Assembly (NCBI RefSeq): GCF_003364255.1
Contig: NZ_NXLR01000004.1
Span: 1 to 64,000, forward strand
DNA: 64,000 nt
Direction of reading: 5' to 3'
Source: Helicobacter marmotae
GTDB taxonomy: Bacteria; Campylobacterota; Campylobacteria; Campylobacterales; Helicobacteraceae
The translations under genes were made by a program, and so were the position numbers. The notes under the pieces were generated by a model that saw only the letters and a list, made by a program, of their open reading frames with translations, made no database searches and was not told the origin of the DNA. Below are positions 56,440-64,000 of this stretch, one piece after another (positions within the stretch are counted from its first letter, which is position 1; each line of letters begins with the position of its first letter).

Positions 56440-57033
56440 ATGAAAGAAAAAAATTATTGGCCCCTAGCGATTATTGGTGTCTTGCTTTTTGGTGTGTTTA
56501 TGGTGAGTGTGTCTATCACTATCGCACTTAAAAACCCCGTGCAAGATGAAGATACTTACCTTAGCTCAAAACGCGATGTCGATGAAAGAATTAATGAAAT
56601 CATCAAAGACCAACATCATTTCTTGCATATGTATAAGCCAACTTTTTCATTCCTTGATTCACAAGGTTATGCTATCACGCTCAATGACTTTCACTTCCCC
56701 TATATTACTAAGCCTAAACGCAATAAAAAAGAGCAGCAAAGCTCTAAAGAATATCTCCCCAATCAAGGACAGCTCTACATCGAGCTAGCCCCACTTACAC
56801 AAGAGTCAAATATCCCCCTATCAATGCGACTTTTCCTCGCCTCATTTCATAAGGCAAATGCACTTGAAGATTTAGGAATACTCACCGAATCCACCAAACC
56901 CTTTGTGTATATCTCCGATTTACTCTCTCTGCCTTTTGGTCGTTGGAAATTTATCCTTGAAGTTACATATGATGAAGATAATAAAAAAGCCTATTTTGAG
57001 CGCGAGATTTTTGTAAAAGCAATCAACCTATGA
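56440..57033 (+). CDS. FixH-like membrane protein
   Basis: A 197-residue protein with an N-terminal membrane helix (about residues 7-28) and a periplasmic domain. LSMRLFLASFHKANALEDLG and GRWKFILEVTYDEDNKKAYFEREIFV resemble FixH/CcoG-neighbour proteins that help assemble cbb3 oxidases. Spaced 9 bp from the previous gene and overlapping the next by 4 nt, so it is still in the cco transcript. Confidence 0.65.
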   Translation: MKEKNYWPLAIIGVLLFGVFMVSVSITIALKNPVQDEDTYLSSKRDVDERINEIIKDQHHFLHMYKPTFSFLDSQGYAITLNDFHFPYITKPKRNKKEQQSSKEYLPNQGQLYIELAPLTQESNIPLSMRLFLASFHKANALEDLGILTESTKPFVYISDLLSLPFGRWKFILEVTYDEDNKKAYFEREIFVKAINL

Positions 57034-57317
57034 GGAATACCCGCCCTGCCTTTATGCTCCTTGATGCAGTAATGGGAATCTCCATTTGTGCAAGTGCCTT
57101 TATGCTTGCCTTTACATTCCTCCATACGCTCACACCTAGCCCTACCCCCTCTACCTACAGGGCATATAAATATCTTTTTCTCTCACCCCAAAGCTCCCCT
57201 CTTAGCATAAGCACCTCTTCTGCGCCCACGCTTACCTATGAGCTAAGAGAGCAAAGCTATAGCGACCCACTTACCTTTGAGAAATTACGATTTTATATCC
57301 CCACCAGCCTCCGATAA
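57030..57317 (+). CDS. Small pseudopilin-like protein
   Basis: A 95-residue protein with RPAFMLLDAVMGISICASAFMLAF: a basic leader and a hydrophobic helix beginning after A-F, the position of a prepilin helix, but with Asp instead of Glu near +5. The globular part is short, with many Pro, Ser and Thr residues. Overlaps the FixH-like gene by ATGA and the next by one base. It fits a minor pseudopilin. Function inferred. Confidence 0.6.
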   Translation: MRNTRPAFMLLDAVMGISICASAFMLAFTFLHTLTPSPTPSTYRAYKYLFLSPQSSPLSISTSSAPTLTYELREQSYSDPLTFEKLRFYIPTSLR

Positions 57318-58072
57318 TGCCAAAGCTCCATAAATTTACCCATAATGCTTTCTCGCTCTTTGAAGCCCTGCTTTGCATTGTGATTTTAGGCATTATTGGC
57401 GTGATTTGTAACTCCATGCTATTAAACATCACGCAAAACATCACTTACGCCAAAAGCTTAAATAGCACAAGCGCGCATATTGCTTTATTACAGATAGAAA
57501 ATCTCCTCCAATATGCCATTATAGAATCTATCCAAACGCAAAATGCCGCCCTACTCAATGCACCCACTTCTGCTATTACCTTCTCTAGCATACAAGAGCC
57601 CTTGCTTTTTGGCGGTGGGGTGAAAGCCTCTAACCAAGAAGTACTAAATAACACGCTTTTACCCCATATATCACTTCATATACAATCCCACCATGATGAC
57701 ATACTTTATTTTGACAAACTCAAAGGTTGGCAAAAGTCCCAAGAAGCCTATCTTTTTACCGAGCCCAAAGAGCCATTTAAGCCATATCATATTGTAGAGC
57801 TTAACACTCAAAGCCTCAAGCTTGATAGAAATCCTACTCACACACCCTTAGCCATTCTCCCCATACAAGCCCACCAAATTAGCCTCCATGATAATATACT
57901 CTGGCTTGATAACACACCCCTAGCCCACAATGTGCATTCATTCCTTATTACACCCCTCTTTTTTACAGAAGGTACTTTCCTTGAGTTAGAGCTTTGCATA
58001 AGCAGAGGCGGGAGAGTGCGTTGCCAAAATGGCGGCGTATGGCTTGATCATATTATGGAGCTTATCTTGTGA
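57317..58072 (+). CDS. Pseudopilin with prepilin methylation helix
   Basis: A 251-residue protein with NAFSLFEALLCIVILGIIG: the AFSL cleavage context, Glu at +5, and the hydrophobic helix of type II secretion or transformation pseudopilins. The body has beta-rich segments and ends with CISRGGRVRCQ. Coupled to its neighbours by one- and four-base overlaps. It looks like a GspJ-type minor pseudopilin. In Campylobacter, similar genes act in DNA uptake. Confidence 0.72.
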   Translation: MPKLHKFTHNAFSLFEALLCIVILGIIGVICNSMLLNITQNITYAKSLNSTSAHIALLQIENLLQYAIIESIQTQNAALLNAPTSAITFSSIQEPLLFGGGVKASNQEVLNNTLLPHISLHIQSHHDDILYFDKLKGWQKSQEAYLFTEPKEPFKPYHIVELNTQSLKLDRNPTHTPLAILPIQAHQISLHDNILWLDNTPLAHNVHSFLITPLFFTEGTFLELELCISRGGRVRCQNGGVWLDHIMELIL

Positions 58073-58464
58073 GTTTTGCCACTAAGCGTCATAGTGCATT
58101 TTATATGATTTATGCGATTTTATTTATCCTATCCATTGGTTTAGCCTGTAGCTTCTATCTCCACCAATCCTATCAACGTTCATACACTCATAGCGCGCTT
58201 CATGCCAAAGTCCAGCTTCATCTCTATGCGCGCAGTCTTAAAAATATGCTAAAGCTTTGCTTGCAAACTTATGATTTCAACACTTGCCAAATGCAAACAT
58301 TCTCCTTCCCTAATGACTATCACTTCCGCGCTGCCCTAACCGAGCTTAACTCTCAAGTCATTCTCCTTGATATACATGGGCATATCCTTCACCCTACAAA
58401 CAACAACACCTTTCGCATTACTAAACGTTACGTGCTCCTCAATCCCCCAAAGCACTCCCCTTAG
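58069..58464 (+). CDS. Pseudopilin-like membrane protein
   Basis: A 131-residue protein with basic leader KRHSAFYMIYAILFILSIGLAC, again a single hydrophobic helix after A-F, but without Glu at +5, as in GspK-type tip subunits. Two cysteines (KLCLQTYDFNTC) follow. GTG start overlapping the previous stop. It ends 26 nt inside the convergent D-lactate dehydrogenase gene. Confidence 0.6.
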   Translation: MSFATKRHSAFYMIYAILFILSIGLACSFYLHQSYQRSYTHSALHAKVQLHLYARSLKNMLKLCLQTYDFNTCQMQTFSFPNDYHFRAALTELNSQVILLDIHGHILHPTNNNTFRITKRYVLLNPPKHSP

Positions 58465-61351
58465 GACTACTCACAGAATCCACCAAATAAAGCAGATTCT
58501 GCCAAATAAGATGTGTTTTATCATTTAAGCCTATCTCACAAGTACTTGAGCTTGCAAACCCTAGCCTTAGCTTTTGCCCATTATGCGCATAAAATGTGCT
58601 TAGCTCTCTCAATGCACTTGCATTCAGTTCGGGGCAAGTAAAGCCCTTATTCCCCGCAAAGCCACAACACTGCGTTTTCTCATGCTTAATAACCTCTCCG
58701 CTTACACACGCTCTTGCGATTTTTTCTAAAGAATCTTCCCATTTGCCCTTTTTAGTCGCACACATCGCATATAAAGCTATATCTTCATCTTTTGGGCTTA
58801 ATAAAAGGCGTGATAAGAGGACAGATTCTATATATTGGGGCATATCATAAATCATCATCTTATCATTTATCTCCCCTATCTCATCACTCACAGAATCTGA
58901 TTCTATGTTTGCTACATTACTCATAAGCTCATAGCTACACGCACTATGATCACACACTATGGCTATCTTTCCATATTCCTTTTGTGCGGCTTTTAGCACA
59001 TTGTAGAGTTCTCTTGCTTTTGCTTTTGCAATTTGAGGATAGTCTTTATATGCCTTGCCACAGCAGAGATTGGCTAAGCCCTTAGGATATATCACGCTCA
59101 CTCCCGCCTTTTTGCATACAGATTCAAACACTTCTTGCAAACTTCGTTTATCCCATGCCTTTTGAGAAGCCCCAAAAGCCCGATTAAGGCACGCACTAAC
59201 ATACAGCACCGCCTCAGTGTTTTTGTGCGTTTGAGCATTGAGCCTATAGGCATTAGATGTAGGCATAGCACTTGGGATATAAGGGGTTTTGATAACCTTA
59301 TGTGCCCCAAGACTTAGCTTACTTACTCTCTTTGCCCCCAAAGCAGCACTCAAAGCATTATTTAAAACAAGCGCCCCCTTTACCCCTCGCACGACACTAG
59401 AGAAATGCGCGCTTGTTTGCTTGGCAATAAATGTAGCCACATCGTTAGATAGCGTGGGCTTTAACTTTAAGGCAATGCGCGCGGTATCAATTTCTAAAGG
59501 GCAGAGCTTAGCACACATCGAGCAAGTCGCACAAGTCTCTATACCTTGATACACATAGCCCGCTTCAAGCTCGCTTAATAGTTCCTGCTCTTCACTGCTC
59601 TTATCCTCTTTATTCTTAAGTCTTTGTATTTCCTTACGCAAGGCAATTCTCTGCCTTGGCGTTAAGGTTAGCTCTTTGCTAGGGCAGACCTTTTCACAAA
59701 AGCCACATTCCATGCATTGGTTGATAAAATCCTCCACTTCACTAGAGGCTTTAAAGTTTTTCATATGGATTTGTGAATCTTTTGAAATAATCACATCAGG
59801 GTTAATAAGCCCCTTAGGGTCAAAGATCGCCTTTATTTTGCAATTTATACCATATGCTTTCTCTCCCCATTCTCTCTCTACAAATGGCGCTACCATTCTT
59901 CCGGTGCCATGCTCTGCCTTTATGCTCCCTCCTAGCTTTAGCACGTTATCACTCATCGCCTCCATAAAGCTCCCAAAACGCAAAGATTCTGACTCTTTAT
60001 CCAAATATGGCGTGATGATAAAATGCACATTGCCAGAGAGCGCATGCCCAAATATAATCCCCTTATAATCAAACTCCCTAAAAAGTTGCGTGATTTCCTC
60101 TATCCCTTGGGCAAAAGATTCTATAGGGAAGCAAATATCTTCGGTAATAACAATGCTCCCGCTAGGGCGGAGGCTCGCAGAGAGGGGGAGGAGGGCTTTA
60201 CGAATTTTCCACCATGAAGCCATCTCTTGCTCTTTAGAGCTAAAATGCACGCCAAAGAGGCTAGGGATAGGAGATAAAGCCTCACAAATAAAGGCAATCT
60301 TACTTTCTAATGCGGCTTGTGTGCTATCCTCAAGCTGGACTAGAAGCGCACAAGCCCCCTCTTGCAATGTTGATAACTCACTGGGTGCGTCCTCTATATT
60401 TTTAGCACTCTGCAAGCACGCATAGTCCATAATCTCTGCAGCACTCACTTTATCTTCATTATGCGCTAGGACTTGCACAGCCAAACTTGCGCTTTTAAGA
60501 TTAGCATAAAATATCAGCGCACAAGCCTTAAAGCTAAAATCATCGACACATTCATATTCCACCCTTGAGACAAAGCCCAAAGTCCCCTCTGCTCCGATAA
60601 AAATATGATTTAATATATCTTTTATATCTGCAAAATCAAGCAAGGTATTAATGCTATAGCCTGTCGTGTTTTTAATAGCAAATTTCCTTTTAATAAGCGC
60701 GCTTAAAGAGGCATCTTGGATAATCTCTTCTCTTAGGGCTAAAAGCGCCTTGCACTTCTCTTCATATTTTGCAATAAAGGCTTGAGTGCCCTCACTTGGC
60801 TTTGCCTTAGGGCTCGTATCAAGCACAAAGCCATCATGGAGGACCACTCGCACGGATTTAATGGTGTTATAACTATTTTGCTTCACTCCACAGCACATAC
60901 CGCTAGAATTATTAGAGTAAATGCCTCCAATCATCGCATTATTAATAGTCGCAGGGTCTGGTCCTATCTTTTTACCATAGGGCTTAAGGGCAGCATTTGC
61001 CTCACTGCCTATCACTCCACAATCACAAAATATGCTCTCCCCATTTGGAGCTACTTCTATGCCCTGCCAATACGCATTTGCTAGCACAAGTACATTTTCA
61101 CTGCAACCTTGCCCACTTAGGCTAGTCCCTGCTGCCCTAAAGGTAAGTGGGGCATTGTATTTATCGCTTAGGCTAAAAAGCAAGATAATCTCTTCTTCAT
61201 TGATTGCACGCACAACTACCTTTGGCACATACGCATAGCATGAGGCATCTACCCCATAAGCAAAGCGATGTAAATAATCTGTATAGATTCTATCCTTAAA
61301 GTAAGCCCTAGCCTCCTTGGCAAAGCCCTCAAAATCCGCATTTTCTCTCAT
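58439..61351 (-). CDS. FAD/Fe-S D-lactate dehydrogenase
   Basis: A 970-residue respiratory enzyme like HP1222. The N-terminal FAD domain has FRAAGTSLSGQGC (about residues 72-84) and GNVHFIITPY. Two 4Fe-4S motifs follow, CMECGFCEKVCPSKEL (about 540) and CATCSMCAKLCPLEID (about 606). The C-terminal part holds CCG pairs (NLCCGKAYKD, TQCCGFAGNKG), typical of heterodisulfide-reductase-like domains. It oxidises D-lactate and feeds quinone. Length is near HP1222 from memory. The gene stands alone. Confidence 0.9.
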   Translation of the reverse strand: MRENADFEGFAKEARAYFKDRIYTDYLHRFAYGVDASCYAYVPKVVVRAINEEEIILLFSLSDKYNAPLTFRAAGTSLSGQGCSENVLVLANAYWQGIEVAPNGESIFCDCGVIGSEANAALKPYGKKIGPDPATINNAMIGGIYSNNSSGMCCGVKQNSYNTIKSVRVVLHDGFVLDTSPKAKPSEGTQAFIAKYEEKCKALLALREEIIQDASLSALIKRKFAIKNTTGYSINTLLDFADIKDILNHIFIGAEGTLGFVSRVEYECVDDFSFKACALIFYANLKSASLAVQVLAHNEDKVSAAEIMDYACLQSAKNIEDAPSELSTLQEGACALLVQLEDSTQAALESKIAFICEALSPIPSLFGVHFSSKEQEMASWWKIRKALLPLSASLRPSGSIVITEDICFPIESFAQGIEEITQLFREFDYKGIIFGHALSGNVHFIITPYLDKESESLRFGSFMEAMSDNVLKLGGSIKAEHGTGRMVAPFVEREWGEKAYGINCKIKAIFDPKGLINPDVIISKDSQIHMKNFKASSEVEDFINQCMECGFCEKVCPSKELTLTPRQRIALRKEIQRLKNKEDKSSEEQELLSELEAGYVYQGIETCATCSMCAKLCPLEIDTARIALKLKPTLSNDVATFIAKQTSAHFSSVVRGVKGALVLNNALSAALGAKRVSKLSLGAHKVIKTPYIPSAMPTSNAYRLNAQTHKNTEAVLYVSACLNRAFGASQKAWDKRSLQEVFESVCKKAGVSVIYPKGLANLCCGKAYKDYPQIAKAKARELYNVLKAAQKEYGKIAIVCDHSACSYELMSNVANIESDSVSDEIGEINDKMMIYDMPQYIESVLLSRLLLSPKDEDIALYAMCATKKGKWEDSLEKIARACVSGEVIKHEKTQCCGFAGNKGFTCPELNASALRELSTFYAHNGQKLRLGFASSSTCEIGLNDKTHLIWQNLLYLVDSVSSPKGSALGD

Positions 61352-61450
61352 CTTTACTCCTTTATTATGACCCTCACATTGTAAGATAAATCACAAAAGA
61401 TTAGGTTAAGTTAGCTAAACTTGCAAAACACATTCACACAAAGGGTAGAG

Positions 61451-64000
61451 ATGATAGAGAGCAATAATCTCAAAGAGGTATTAAAAATTTTAGGCTTTAA
61501 GCCCAAAGATTCAGACACAATCCCACATTCATCTCCAGCATCTCCAGCCCAGCCCATAACTCAACCCAATAATACACAAGTTTTAAGCGATGAGCTCAAC
61601 AGGGGGGGGGGCAGAACAAGACTTTATAGAGTTTATAAAGCATAATATTTTCATCAAATTTTTTAGCAAAGATACTTTCATAGAAGTAGATTTTAAAAGT
61701 GGGAGCATTGCTTATCCAAAAGATATGATAATAGAAAGCTCCACCACAAGCAATTTCTTGCAAAATGAAAATTTTGTCGTGCTTGAATGCGTTTGTTCCT
61801 TGCTTGAAAAGGGCTATTTGGCAAGTGATTTAGCCTTAGAAAAAACTTGGACTTTAGGGCATAGTGGCAAAAGTGGAAGAGCAGACATTACTATTTACAA
61901 AGAAAATGACAAAAAAGACAAAGAAGTGTATTGTATCATCGAATGCAAGTGTGCGGGCAAAGAATACGAGCAAGCCAAAAGAGATTTAGAAAACAACAGC
62001 TTGGGCAAACAGCTTTTTTCTTACGCAGCTCAAGCTAGAAGCGTGGAGTATCTAGCACTTTATGCGAGTGATTTAGAAAAAAATTGCATTAAAAGATATG
62101 AAACAACCTTGCGTTTTAAAGATGATAAAAACATCTTAGATTTAAGCAAGAAAGATGATAGTTTGCTCACTTTTGAAGCCGCAAGTGAGGCAAAAGACTT
62201 TTTCCGTGTTTGGGAAGAAACGTACAACAAACAAAGTTTTAGCGATATTTTATTTAGCTCAAAAGCTTATGAAATTGGCGTAAAACCGCTTTTAAAAAAA
62301 GATTTAAAGCCTTTCAACAAAGAAGATGGCATTAACATCAAATTCAAAGAAATCCTAAGGCACAACAACATCAGTGATAAAGAAAATGCTTTTAATAAAC
62401 TCCTAAACCTCTTCCTTTGTAAATGTGTTGATGAGCAAAGCAAAAATGATAATGAAGAGCTAGATTTTCAATACAAAAGCTTTAGTGATGATTATTTTAG
62501 CCTTTATGAGCGTATTTTTAAGCTTTTCATTAAAGGAATGAATGAGTTTTTAAAAGAAGAGGTCTATAAAACCAAAGATAATTTCATCGCAAATGCCATA
62601 GCCTCCTACACAGGCAAAAATCGCAAAGTTTTACAAAAAGAGCTAGAAAAAGAGATTCAAAAAGCTACGCTTTTTTCTTCTAACGCCTTTTCTTTTAAAG
62701 AAACGCACAATGAAAACCTTTTCAATCAAAATGGCAAAATTCTCGTTGAAATCATACAGCTTTTTAGCCCTTATAAAATTTCTTATTCAAGCAAAGAGCA
62801 GTTTTTAGGTGAGCTTTTTGAGCAGTTTTTGAATGAGGGCTTTAAAGAAGATGAGGGGAGGTATTTTACGCCTATTCCTATTACTCGCTTTATTTGGAAT
62901 GCCTTGCCTTTTGAGAATTTTATACAAAATTCAAAGCTTCCTAAAGTGATTGACTTTGCTTGTGGTTCAGGGCATTTTTTAACCGAAGGTGTGAGTGCCT
63001 TAAGCGAATACCTTAAAAACACGCTCGAACCTAAAGAAGATGAAGAAATTTCAAAATTTTTTTACGGCATTGATAAGGACAATCGCCTTACCCGCACCAC
63101 TCAAGTAGCAATGCTTTTAAATGGTGCAAATAAGGCTAAGATTAGAGCCATTGACGGCTTAGAATACAATGCAGATTTTTACGGAGATAAGCAACAAGAC
63201 TTTGACATTCTGGTTTCAAATCCGCCTTATTCTGTGAAAGATTTTAAGCAACATTTAAGTAGAAATATCCTCAAAGCCAAAGAGCCATTTAAGGAATTTA
63301 AAGTCCTAGAGCATATCAGCTTAAATTCTAAAGCCATAGAAAATGTATTTGTCGAGCGACTTACTCATTTATTAAAGCCAAATGCCCTAGCAGCTATCAT
63401 TTTGCCTAGCTCCATACTCTCAAATACCGACCTAGCCACCATTACCACAAGAGAGATTTTACTTCAAAATTTTGCTATTGTGTCTATCGTTTCTTTTGGG
63501 AATCAAACCTTTGGCACAACGGGCACAAACACCATAGTTTTGTTTTTGAAAAGATTTAATGAGCCACCTATAAAAACCGAGCTTATAAAAGATAGCATAG
63601 AAGCAATTTTAAACGCTGAAAATTTACAAGATTTTGAAGATGAAGTGCTTTTTAAAGCGTATTTAAAAACCTTAAAACTAGATTTTAAGCTCTATGAAGA
63701 CTTTTTAGCAGAAAATGAATCTTGCTTAGAAAATGAGTATTTTAAGGCTTATTATAAAGATTTTTTAGATTCTAGTGAGGCAAAGGCTCTAAATAATTCC
63801 AAAGCCTTTAAAGAGTCTAGCCAAGAAGAAAGGCAAAAACAGCTTTATCATAAATTTTTTAGCCAAGCTAAAGCAAAAGAAAGAGAAAAATTAAGTATCT
63901 TTGCTCTCACTTTCAAGCAAACTACCCTTATCATCAACGCCCCAAGCGAGAATGCTGAACAAAAAAGATTTTTAGGCTACACCATAAGCCAAGCCAAAAA
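61451..64000 (+). CDS. Phase-variable restriction-modification enzyme, OFF, 3' end outside the window
   Basis: Opens with MIESNNLKEVLKILGFKP, reaches a G10 tract (61602-61611), and in the present frame stops at 61645. One base shorter (or two longer) it continues without a stop to the window end: GAEQDFIEFIKHN and onward. The N-terminal nuclease part has GKSGRADITIY and IIECKCAG (PD-ExK-like, about residues 135-165). The adenine-methylase part has VIDFACGSGHFL (about 500) and SNPPYSVKDF (about 589). This is a single-chain type I/IIG-like enzyme, like phase-variable ones in Campylobacter. ATG start with GGGTAGAG upstream. Codon use is very A/T-rich. The end is not visible. Confidence 0.8.
61602..61611 (+). 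repeat. Poly-G tract (G10) controlling the restriction-modification gene
   Basis: Ten consecutive G residues. Frames before and after it do not match: the upstream frame ends in NRGGGRTRLYRVYKA, and the downstream frame opens at GCAGAACAAGAC. A count of 9 or 12 would join them. The gene is thus OFF in this sequence. Confidence 0.9.

Noticed and set aside
60023-60425. Plus-strand open frames inside the D-lactate dehydrogenase gene
   Set aside because: Antisense to the long Fe-S/FAD enzyme and without ribosome sites or family features.

Overview
The window reads as a chromosome segment of a campylobacterotal (epsilonproteobacterial) bacterium, most likely an enterohepatic Helicobacter. This rests on gene content: a HugZ-type heme oxygenase, a ccoNOQP operon followed by a DUF4006 protein, an HP1222-type FAD/Fe-S D-lactate dehydrogenase, and a two-helix RCK potassium channel of the H. 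pylori type. AT-rich dense packing, many ATGA or TAATG overlaps, some TTG starts and poly-G phase-variation tracts also fit. The species is inferred, not proven.

Layout. 1-780 is a repeat-rich intergenic region. 780-3701 carries a phase-variable TonB-dependent receptor (G11 tract, currently in frame) behind a Fur-like box, plus a PepSY membrane protein. 3794-13365 is a minus-strand run: malic enzyme, membrane metallophosphoesterase, ung, gatC, an AT-rich insert with two unrecognised secreted proteins, aroE, an SH3 protein, purM and a type II NADH dehydrogenase. 13509-25000 holds mutY, gdhA, recO, an inositol-phosphatase-like gene, accD-rlmH-dksA-like, then an RqcH/NFACT homologue, recN, nadK and an OmpA-like inner-membrane protein. 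25282-28073 is pta-ackA-isochorismatase. 29259-31567 is a second TonB receptor paralogue broken by a one-base frameshift.

31592-41860 is mostly minus strand: secreted endonuclease I, argJ, potassium channel, rpmB, a membrane-fusion protein/TolC pair without an inner-membrane pump, two prepilin-like proteins, SixA-like phosphatase, mtnN and fabD. A tRNA-Ser(GCU) at 42014 is followed by a secreted broad-spectrum-type amino-acid racemase and a zinc alcohol dehydrogenase with an unusual dyad promoter. 44727-49438 has murD-mraY, gpmI and a TauE-like exporter. 49761-50549 is hugZ, then tilS.

52138-57033 is the cbb3 oxidase operon with small accessory membrane proteins. It runs directly into three overlapping pseudopilin-like genes (57030-58464). 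After a convergent D-lactate dehydrogenase gene, 61451-64000 is a large phase-variable restriction-modification gene. Its G10 tract leaves it out of frame (OFF), and it continues past the window end.

Themes: iron and heme acquisition (two TonB receptors, PepSY protein, HugZ, with a shared Fur-like motif at the receptors), microaerobic respiration (cbb3, NDH-2, D-lactate dehydrogenase), acetate metabolism, and surface or DNA-handling functions (pseudopilins, secreted nuclease, phase-variable restriction-modification). A mosaic intergenic repeat family occurs at three loci. No CRISPR array, rRNA operon, transposase or prophage was seen.
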